DNA from: an uncultured Anaerolineaceae bacterium
GTDB lineage: Bacteria > Chloroflexota > Anaerolineae > Anaerolineales > Anaerolineaceae
Reading direction: 5' to 3'
DNA length: 11,674 bases
Assembly (NCBI GenBank): GCA_937897615.1
Contig: CALCNO010000163.1
Coordinates: forward strand, 1-11,674
Positions 6,877 to 11,674 of this stretch are shown in pieces. Within the stretch, counting starts at the first letter, position 1, and each line of letters starts with the position of its first letter. Under the pieces are notes generated by a model that did not search any database, was not told where the DNA came from, and worked only from the letters and a program-made list of their open reading frames with translations. The position numbers were made by a program, and so were the translations under genes.

Positions 6877-7590
6877 TTAGTGAACGATCGTTCCCACCTT
6901 TTGGCCAAAGAGCGCCTTCTTGAGCGCAGATTCATCCCACAGGTTGAGCACATGGATGGGCAGTTTGTGTTCCATGCACATGGTGATGGCGGTGGGGTCC
7001 ATTACTTCCAGGCGCAGGTTGATCGTATCAATGTATGTCAATTCATCGAATTTCTTGGCATTGTCATTCTTCTTGGGGTCGCAGTCGTAAACGCCGTCCA
7101 CTTTGGTGGCCTTGATGAGCACATCTGCGCCGATCTCGGTGGCGCGCAGTGCCGCCGCCGTATCGGTGGAGAAGAAGGGGTTGCCCGTGCCGCCGCCAAA
7201 AACGACCACGCGGCCTTTTTCCAGATGGCGGATAGCGCGCCGGCGGATATATGGTTCTGCCACCGAGCGCATCTCAATGGCGCTCATCACACGCGTCATC
7301 ACGCCTTGCTGCTCCAACGCATCCATCAAGAGGAGGGCATTCATCACAGTTCCCAGCATGCCCATGTAATCTGCGGTGGCCTGGTCCATGCCCATTTCCA
7401 TGCCAATCTTGCCGCGCCACAGGTTGCCCGCGCCAATCACGATGGCCACATCAACGCCGAGCGTGCGCACTTCCTTGATGCGCCGTCCGATTTCCATTGC
7501 CTGCGCGGCATCAATGCCCTGCCCGCTGCTGCCGGCAAGGGATTCCCCTGTAAGTTTGAGCAGGATGCGATGGTATTTGAGTTCTTCCAT
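6877..7590 (-). CDS. pyrH: UMP kinase
   Basis: The 237-residue protein is a typical bacterial UMP kinase, which phosphorylates UMP to UDP with ATP in the cytoplasm and works as a hexamer. Motifs of the amino-acid-kinase fold are all present: K-L-T/S-G-E-S-L near 12-18, GAGNLWRG at 53-60, GGGTGNPFFSTDTAA at 132-146 and DGVYDCDP at 165-172, which leads into the nucleotide-binding part. MDPTA (198-202) also fits the family. The start has a strong AAAGGAGG, 5 bp before the ATG. It is the last gene of the rpsB-tsf-pyrH cluster, separated from tsf by a hairpin with T-tract that may lower its expression, and it ends before a strong terminator. The frr gene that often follows is absent. Confidence 0.98.
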   Translation of the reverse strand: MEELKYHRILLKLTGESLAGSSGQGIDAAQAMEIGRRIKEVRTLGVDVAIVIGAGNLWRGKIGMEMGMDQATADYMGMLGTVMNALLLMDALEQQGVMTRVMSAIEMRSVAEPYIRRRAIRHLEKGRVVVFGGGTGNPFFSTDTAAALRATEIGADVLIKATKVDGVYDCDPKKNDNAKKFDELTYIDTINLRLEVMDPTAITMCMEHKLPIHVLNLWDESALKKALFGQKVGTIVH

Positions 7591-7608
7591 TTATCCTCCT
7601 TTGAGTTA

Positions 7609-7636
7609 GAAAAAGACCAACCGCAGGGGTTGGTCT
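7609..7636 (-). terminator. Intercistronic terminator or attenuator between tsf and pyrH
   Basis: AGACCAACC (7614-7622) and GGTTGGTCT (7628-7636) form a perfect 9-bp stem with a 5-base loop. On the minus strand the stem is followed by TTTTC (7613-7609), after a final T in the stem. It lies 8 bp after the tsf stop codon and ahead of the pyrH Shine-Dalgarno. The structure is what an intrinsic terminator looks like, so pyrH would be read by partial read-through. An RNA-processing or stabilising hairpin is the alternative. Confidence 0.8.
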
Positions 7637-7644
7637 CTCATGGA

Positions 7645-8265
7645 TTATTCTTCGGCAGCTTCAGCAGCGGCTGTTTCGCCAAGCGCCCAGCGGGCAAAGC
7701 GGCGCACAACGATGTTCTCGCCCAGAGCAGCAATGTTCTGATTGATCAACTCCTGAATTGTCAGGCTCTCATCGCGGATGTAAGGCTGGTTCATCAGCAC
7801 AAACTCATCCTTGAATTTTTTGATGGAACCCTCGATGATGCGCGGGAGAACGGCATCGGGTTTGCCTTCTTCCTTGGCCTTGGCGGTGGCAATGCGTGTC
7901 TCGCGCTCAATTACCTCGGCGGGGATGTCGCTTTCAAGGATGAATTCCGGTGAGGTGGCAGCGATCTGCAGCGCCAGTTCGTGGGCCAGATTGCGGAATT
8001 TTTCCGCACGCCCAACAAAATCGCTTTCAGAGTTCAGCTCCACCATCACGCCCACGCGGCCGTTACCGTGCGAGTACAGCTCAACGACACCTTCGGATGC
8101 CTGGCGGCCAGAGCGTTTGGTGGCTGTGGCCAGGCCTTTTTCGCGCAGAAATTCCATGGCCTTTTGCATATCGCCATTGGATTCTTCCAACGCTTTGCGG
8201 CAGTCCAGGATGCCGGCACCGGTGGTCTCGCGGAGGTTTTTGATCATTTCAGTTGTGATTGCCAT
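7645..8265 (-). CDS. tsf: Elongation factor Ts (short form)
   Basis: EF-Ts exchanges GDP for GTP on EF-Tu during translation. The 206 residues hold an N-terminal UBA-like three-helix part (4-41), including TGAGILDCRKALEESNGD (15-32). The EF-Tu-contacting SDFV stands at 81-84 in place of the usual TDFV. A C-terminal IKKFKDEFVLMNQPYI block matches the family (KxxxEx-x-L-x-x-QP). The length is that of the short Thermus-like form, well under the roughly 280 residues of E. coli EF-Ts, so part of the duplicated core is missing. This is normal for the inferred phylum. AAGGA lies about 11 bp before the ATG. It starts 42 bp after rpsB in the same operon. The tail is Ala/Glu-rich. Confidence 0.98.
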   Translation of the reverse strand: MAITTEMIKNLRETTGAGILDCRKALEESNGDMQKAMEFLREKGLATATKRSGRQASEGVVELYSHGNGRVGVMVELNSESDFVGRAEKFRNLAHELALQIAATSPEFILESDIPAEVIERETRIATAKAKEEGKPDAVLPRIIEGSIKKFKDEFVLMNQPYIRDESLTIQELINQNIAALGENIVVRRFARWALGETAAAEAAEE

Positions 8266-8307
8266 TCGTCTATTGTCCTTATCTAAAAGTTACGCTTTAG
8301 CGCCGGG

Positions 8308-9264
8308 TTACTTGGTTTCTTCAGTTTCTTCTTTTTCCGCAGGTTTCTTGGCTTTCTTTGCCGGTTTTTCGGCGGTTTCTTCAACTGCTGCTTCAGCAAC
8401 TACGTCCTTCACTTCTTCGCCTTCGCTCTTGCCGCTCATTTTGGCAAGGGTGGAGGCGCCCAGCAGTTCGCTGTCATCCAGTTCGCTTTCTTCTTCCATG
8501 CGTGGGCGTGGGGCAGCAGAAACCGGGCGGGCAGCAGAGGCCTCAGCATTGGCGGCGGGTTCCTGGTCGTCTTCCTTGACCATTGTTTTGCCTTCGATGA
8601 CGGCATCGGCAATCTTGCCCACCAGCAGTTTGATGGCGCGGATGGCGTCATCGTTGGAGGGGATCACATAATCTACGCTGCGCGGGTCGCAATTGGTATC
8701 CAACAGGGCAATCACGGGGATGCCTTTCAGGTTGGCTTCGTGGACGGCAGTGTGCTCGCGCACAACATCCACAACGAACACCAGATCGGGAACGCGCTTG
8801 AGGTTGCGCACACCGGAGAGGCGTGCCTGCAATTTTTTGATCTCGCGGCGGATGAGGAGGCCTTCTTTTTTGGTCAGGCGGTTGATCTCGCCGGTTTCCT
8901 GCAATTTTTCCAGGCGGTCAAGTTCCTGGATGCGGTTGAACATGGTGCTCCAGTTGGTGAGCATGCCGCCCAGCCAGCGTTCGGTCACGTACGGCATTCC
9001 GCAGCGGACGGCCTCTTCGGCGATGGTTTCCTGCGCCTGGCGTTTGGTGCCGATGAACATGATCACACCACCCTTGGCGGCGGTGTCGCGTACCAGGTTG
9101 TAGGCGGTGGTGAGCAGTTTTACGGTTTGCTGGAGATCAATGATGTGGATCCCGTTGCGCTCGGTGAAGATGTACGGGCGCATGTAGGGATTCCACTTGT
9201 TGGTGCGATGACCAAAATGAACACCGCTTTCCAACAGGGCTTTCATGGAAATAATGGAACTCAT
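8308..9264 (-). CDS. rpsB: 30S ribosomal protein S2 with long C-terminal extension
   Basis: S2 binds the 30S subunit late in assembly and is needed to recruit S1 where S1 exists. Residues 1-226 are a standard S2 core: LLESGVHFGHRTNKWNP (10-26), FIGTKRQAQ (70-78), ERWLGGMLTNW (95-105), and the VIALLDTNCDP and VDYVIPSNDDA stretches at 184-207. The remaining residues, about 235-318, are an extra tail: an Ala/Pro-rich linker, an acidic patch with LDDSELLGASTLAKMSG (262-278), then a repetitive Ala/Lys/Glu end. Many S2 proteins end near residue 240-260. The start follows AAGGAG about 9 bp upstream. It is the first gene of rpsB-tsf-pyrH and has a leader of about 118 bases. Function is certain; the tail's role is unknown. 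Confidence 0.98.
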   Translation of the reverse strand: MSSIISMKALLESGVHFGHRTNKWNPYMRPYIFTERNGIHIIDLQQTVKLLTTAYNLVRDTAAKGGVIMFIGTKRQAQETIAEEAVRCGMPYVTERWLGGMLTNWSTMFNRIQELDRLEKLQETGEINRLTKKEGLLIRREIKKLQARLSGVRNLKRVPDLVFVVDVVREHTAVHEANLKGIPVIALLDTNCDPRSVDYVIPSNDDAIRAIKLLVGKIADAVIEGKTMVKEDDQEPAANAEASAARPVSAAPRPRMEEESELDDSELLGASTLAKMSGKSEGEEVKDVVAEAAVEETAEKPAKKAKKPAEKEETEETK

Positions 9265-9382
9265 ATTAAATTACTCCTTTGCGTTTTTCAACCGCGCCCT
9301 TTAGCCCTGGTTTCACTGCTTGTGGCAGCACGCGATCAGGATCGGGGCGCGTGTAAGATTAGTCTACGGTCGAAACCATAGC
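9265..9382 (-). promoter_or_regulatory. rpsB 5' leader, possibly structured
   Basis: From the predicted start near 9382 to the rpsB ATG there are about 118 bases. They can form at least one hairpin, CACGCG (9329-9334) with CGCGTG (9348-9353), and a smaller CTGC/GCAG one next to it. Ribosomal-protein leaders are often bound by their own product, and S2 autoregulation is known in other bacteria. I do not recognise a known motif here, so an autoregulatory role is a guess. Confidence 0.35.
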
Positions 9383-9388
9383 CGATGA

Positions 9389-9416
9389 ATTATATCACAG
9401 CTTTCCGGGGCAGCAA
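9389..9416 (-). promoter_or_regulatory. Promoter of the rpsB-tsf-pyrH operon
   Basis: On the minus strand TATAAT (9389-9394) has the extended -10 TG one base upstream (TGATATAAT). A partial -35, TTGCTG (9411-9416), stands 16 bp away. A consensus extended -10 can make up for a weak -35. It is arranged back-to-back with the surE promoter region. Confidence 0.72.
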
Positions 9417-9440
9417 TCTCCGCCTGTTGCAGTGCCCATG

Positions 9441-9446
9441 TATAAT
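9441..9446 (+). promoter_or_regulatory. Probable -10 box of surE
   Basis: A perfect TATAAT lies 22 bp before the surE ATG, which would give a leader of about 16 bases that just includes the Shine-Dalgarno. No -35 at 16-18 bp spacing is convincing; the hexamer at 17 bp is TCCGCC. Confidence 0.5.
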
Positions 9447-9468
9447 GTATCCATTACGAGGAGAACCT

Positions 9469-10245
9469 ATGCACATTCTGGTTACCAATGATGATGGGGT
9501 GTTCGCCCCCGGCCTGCTGGCGCTGGCGCAGGAGTTGCGCAAGATTGCCGAGGTGTCCATTCTGGCGCCGGATCACAACTGGTCGGCTTCCGGGCATGTC
9601 AAAACGCTCAGCCGTCCGCTGCGCGCCAAGCCGGTAACCCTGGCAGACGGCAGCAGTGCCCTTGCCAGCGACGGCGCCCCTTCGGATTGTGTTGCGCTGG
9701 CGTTGATGGGAGTGATCGAAAAGCCCATTGACCTGGTGGTATCTGGCATCAATCCTAATGCCAACATTGGCCATGACGTTACCTACTCTGGCACGGTGAC
9801 CGCAGCAATGGAAGCCGCTATTGGCGGTGTGTGGGGCATTGCGGTTTCGCTGGATGCCCCCGAGTATTTTAGCGGTACGCTGGATTATTCCACTGCTGCC
9901 CATGCGGCGCGCGTTGTGGCGCAACAGCTCGTGCGGCGCTCTTTGCCCAGGAATATCCTTCTCAATGTGAACGTGCCTTACCTGTCCATTGAGGAATTAA
10001 AGGGGTATCGTGTTTCACGCCAGGGACTGCGCATCTACCGGGATGAACTGGTGCGGCGCGAGGACCCGCGTGGCCGCCCCTATTATTGGATCGGTGGGGA
10101 AGCGCCCACCGGGGTGGATGAGGCCGGTACGGATTTTGGAGATTTGAAAGCCGGTTACGTTTCCATCACCCCCATCCAGCTTGACCTGACCGCTCACGCC
10201 ATGATCAACGATATTGCCGCCTGGAATTGGCAGGGTGACGAATAG
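9469..10245 (+). CDS. surE: 5'/3'-nucleotidase SurE
   Basis: SurE is a metal-dependent phosphatase acting on nucleoside 5'- and 3'-monophosphates, linked to stationary-phase survival. The 258-residue protein carries the family's metal-site residues at the expected positions: Asp8 and Asp9 in ILVTNDDGV (3-11), Ser39 in NWSASGH (37-43), and Asn95 in VSGINPNANIGHD (91-103). YSGTVTAAMEAAIGG after it is also diagnostic. I chose the ATG at 9469 because GAGGAG (9458-9463) lies 5 bp before it and the family begins exactly there. An in-frame ATG at 9385 would add 28 unrelated residues and run through the promoter region. It is divergent from rpsB; no terminator is seen after it. Confidence 0.97.
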   Translation: MHILVTNDDGVFAPGLLALAQELRKIAEVSILAPDHNWSASGHVKTLSRPLRAKPVTLADGSSALASDGAPSDCVALALMGVIEKPIDLVVSGINPNANIGHDVTYSGTVTAAMEAAIGGVWGIAVSLDAPEYFSGTLDYSTAAHAARVVAQQLVRRSLPRNILLNVNVPYLSIEELKGYRVSRQGLRIYRDELVRREDPRGRPYYWIGGEAPTGVDEAGTDFGDLKAGYVSITPIQLDLTAHAMINDIAAWNWQGDE

Positions 10246-10270
10246 CCAAAACTTGTCTGACAATGCGCGG

Positions 10271-10299
10271 TTGACTTTTTTGAGCGAATGTTCTACAGT
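10271..10299 (+). promoter_or_regulatory. Promoter of the CBS-domain gene
   Basis: TTGACT (10271-10276) and TACAGT (10294-10299) are spaced by exactly 17 bp. Transcription would begin near 10306, about 33 bases before the ATG. This lets the gene be expressed independently of surE. Confidence 0.75.
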
Positions 10300-10338
10300 A
10301 TTTGTAGATAATCACTATCACTTCCCAAGGAGCGTGGA

Positions 10339-10761
10339 ATGCGTCAAACAACCGTAAAAGATTGGATGAGTAACCTGGTAGTTTTTATCGACCCGGAAGC
10401 ATCGGTATTTGATGGACTTGAGCTCATGCGCCATCGCTACGCTACCAGCCTCATCGTGGAAAAAACAGCCGCCAATCCTCAGTACGGAATTGTCACTTCC
10501 ATCAACATCTGCGACAAGATCGTTGCCCAGGGCAATGACCCCAAGAAAACCAGGATCAAAGACATTATGGCCAGCCCGGTGATCACCGTAGACCCGGAAA
10601 TGAAGATCACGGAATGTGCCGCCAAAATGAAGGAACACCGCATTCACCATCTGCCGGTGGCGGATGCAAAGGGAAACATCATCGGTATGATCGCTGCCAT
10701 GGATTTGCTGGTGGTTGCTGAAACCATGGGGACAGATTTCAAGGAACGCAGCCTGCGTTAA
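10339..10761 (+). CDS. Stand-alone protein with two CBS domains
   Basis: The 140-residue protein is nothing but a CBS pair (Bateman module): CBS1 about 6-66, ending in YGIVTSINICDKIVAQGNDP (49-68), and CBS2 about 74-128, with DIMASPVITVDPEM and HRIHHLPVADAKGNIIGMI. CBS pairs usually bind adenine nucleotides or similar ligands and report energy state to a partner protein. No catalytic or DNA-binding domain is fused, so the partner is unknown, and gene order gives no strong hint. In the linker after CBS1 the family's DIM motif is intact. AAGGAG (10327-10332) lies 6 bp before the ATG, and a sigma70-type promoter lies directly upstream. There is no visible terminator before the next gene. Confidence 0.93.
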   Translation: MRQTTVKDWMSNLVVFIDPEASVFDGLELMRHRYATSLIVEKTAANPQYGIVTSINICDKIVAQGNDPKKTRIKDIMASPVITVDPEMKITECAAKMKEHRIHHLPVADAKGNIIGMIAAMDLLVVAETMGTDFKERSLR

Positions 10762-10801
10762 TCCTTGTATTTTTTGAAGAAATGTCTTTCGGCGCATCGG
10801 G

Positions 10802-10807
10802 TATAAT
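10802..10807 (+). promoter_or_regulatory. -10 box placed for a leaderless mRNA
   Basis: A perfect TATAAT ends 6 bp before the ATG of the CAP-LysM gene, so the RNA should begin at or within a base or two of the start codon. No -35 at normal spacing stands out. A 7-bp inverted repeat, GGCGCAT (10791-10797) and ATGCGCC (10814-10820), brackets the -10 and the start codon. Confidence 0.7.
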
Positions 10808-10813
10808 TTGCCT

Positions 10814-11674
10814 ATGCGCCGAAAACTTTTTTCTGCTCTGTTCATTCTCGTACTACTGGTTACTGCGCTTAATGTCAAGCTTCAACCGGTGAATGCTTCT
10901 ACCGTATCTGCGGCGGAGTTGATCAGTCTGGTCAATACGCTCCGCACCGGTGTCTATGGCTTACCTGCGCTCATTGAAGACCCGATCCTGGATTCAACTG
11001 CTGCTTCCACGGCCTACCAAATGGCTCAGAATGGCGTTTGTGCGCACCTGGGCGGTGCGCGTGACCGCATCGCTGCGGCTGGCTTCGGCGGCGGCGCCAC
11101 CATCTTTGCCACAGAGAACATGGCTTGCGCCACCTCCGCCACGATTGGCTGGATCCAGCAAGTCTGGGCCGATGACGAGCACATGTACCCGATGGTCAAA
11201 GCCAGCTACACCCACATTGGCGCCGGCACCTATACGGCCTCATCCGGCATCACTTACTATGTGGTGCATGCGGCTTATGTTGCCGGGGGCAGCGGTTCCT
11301 ACACTTCCCCCACGTCCAGCGGGTCTTCCGGTACGGTTGCCACCGCCGATACGAGCAACTACGTTCAACCTGTGATCACTTCTACCCCCAATGGCGATGG
11401 CGATATTTACCATGTGGTGCAATACGGCCAGACGCTTTATTCCATTGCCACCTGGTACGGCGTGACCATCGAAACGATCAAGCAGTTAAACTCACTCACT
11501 ACGGATTCCATCTATGAGGGGCAGAAACTGCTCATCAGCATTAAACCTACCCCAACCATCACCCCAACGCGGACGGCCACAGTGCCTCAGCCAACACGCA
11601 CGCCCACGGCTACCAAAGCGCCGCCCACGGCCGCCCCCACCCTCACAGCAACCGCCACGCCCAAACCCAGTTTT
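10814..11674 (+). CDS. Exported CAP-domain and LysM-domain protein (3' end beyond the window)
   Basis: The open frame runs 287 codons to the window end without a stop, so the C-terminus is missing. Residues 1-28 are a signal peptide (MRRKLF, hydrophobic core, then VNA). Residues 33-155 are a CAP/SCP domain, with the cavity residues expected for the family: His78 in CAHLGG, Glu101 in TENMA, His123 after Trp118, and THIGAG at 133-138. Residues 198-243 are a LysM repeat (YHVVQYGQTLYSIATWYGV, then LNSL and EGQKLLI) that should bind peptidoglycan or a related glycan. From 245 a Thr/Pro-rich linker begins, like that of the lipoprotein near the left end. The start is fixed by the signal peptide. There is no Shine-Dalgarno, and the -10 box suggests a leaderless mRNA. 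The CAP activity is unknown. Confidence 0.92.
   Translation, partial: MRRKLFSALFILVLLVTALNVKLQPVNASTVSAAELISLVNTLRTGVYGLPALIEDPILDSTAASTAYQMAQNGVCAHLGGARDRIAAAGFGGGATIFATENMACATSATIGWIQQVWADDEHMYPMVKASYTHIGAGTYTASSGITYYVVHAAYVAGGSGSYTSPTSSGSSGTVATADTSNYVQPVITSTPNGDGDIYHVVQYGQTLYSIATWYGVTIETIKQLNSLTTDSIYEGQKLLISIKPTPTITPTRTATVPQPTRTPTATKAPPTAAPTLTATATPKPSF

Noticed and set aside
6862..7953. A 363-codon open frame on the plus strand, opposite pyrH and tsf
   Set aside because: It runs antisense across two certain genes and the gap between them, and its product looks like back-translation noise.
9385..9468. Upstream in-frame ATG for surE
   Set aside because: It would add 28 residues not found in SurE proteins and would begin upstream of the surE -10 box; the ATG at 9469 has the Shine-Dalgarno and the family N-terminus.
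10950..11375. A 141-codon open frame inside the CAP-LysM gene in another plus-strand frame
   Set aside because: The signal peptide, CAP and LysM domains are all in the frame starting at 10814.
11545..11674. Repetitive ACG/CCC-rich stretch at the right edge as a possible DNA repeat
   Set aside because: It is the coding sequence of a Thr/Pro-rich linker, with varied codons and no regular unit.

Overview
The window is about 11.7 kb of bacterial chromosome that looks like Chloroflexota, most likely an Anaerolineae-type organism. This is inferred from several features: secreted proteins with long Thr/Pro-rich linkers, an NBR1-type Ig-like domain on a lipoprotein, a CAP plus LysM exported protein, a short EF-Ts, and generally G+C-rich genes. 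There are no transposases, integrases, CRISPR arrays, tRNAs or rRNAs. Most of it is housekeeping or ordinary accessory sequence.

Left part (1-2552, genes on the minus strand). At the left edge is a T-box leader that would control an aminoacyl-tRNA synthetase lying off the window; the most likely specifier codon is UUC (Phe). Behind a clear terminator sits an NBR1-Ig-like lipoprotein gene. Next come a small A+T-rich gene for a membrane-anchored zinc-ribbon-like protein and a TauE/SafE-family permease.

Middle part (2701-6254, minus strand). Three genes form a tight operon with a good sigma70-type promoter: a YhhN/TMEM86 lysoplasmalogenase-family membrane protein, a GPH/MelB-type MFS transporter with its cation-site aspartates, and a CrtI/retinol-saturase-like FAD oxidoreductase. 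The MFS and FAD genes overlap by 4 bp. A role in lysolipid, ether-lipid or isoprenoid handling is the most interesting hypothesis in the window, but it is inference. A divergent small DinB/ClbS-type four-helix-bundle gene follows on the plus strand (6377-6796).

Translation and nucleotide operon (6877-9264, minus strand): rpsB - tsf - pyrH. It has an extended -10 promoter, a leader of about 118 nt, a hairpin plus T-tract between tsf and pyrH, and a strong terminator after pyrH. The usual next gene, frr, is absent. S2 carries an acidic and Lys-rich C-terminal extension of about 85 residues.

Right part (9469-11674, plus strand): surE, a two-CBS-domain protein with its own promoter, and the start of an exported CAP-LysM protein running off the right edge. 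The -10 box of that last gene lies only 6 bp before the ATG, so it is probably translated from a leaderless mRNA.
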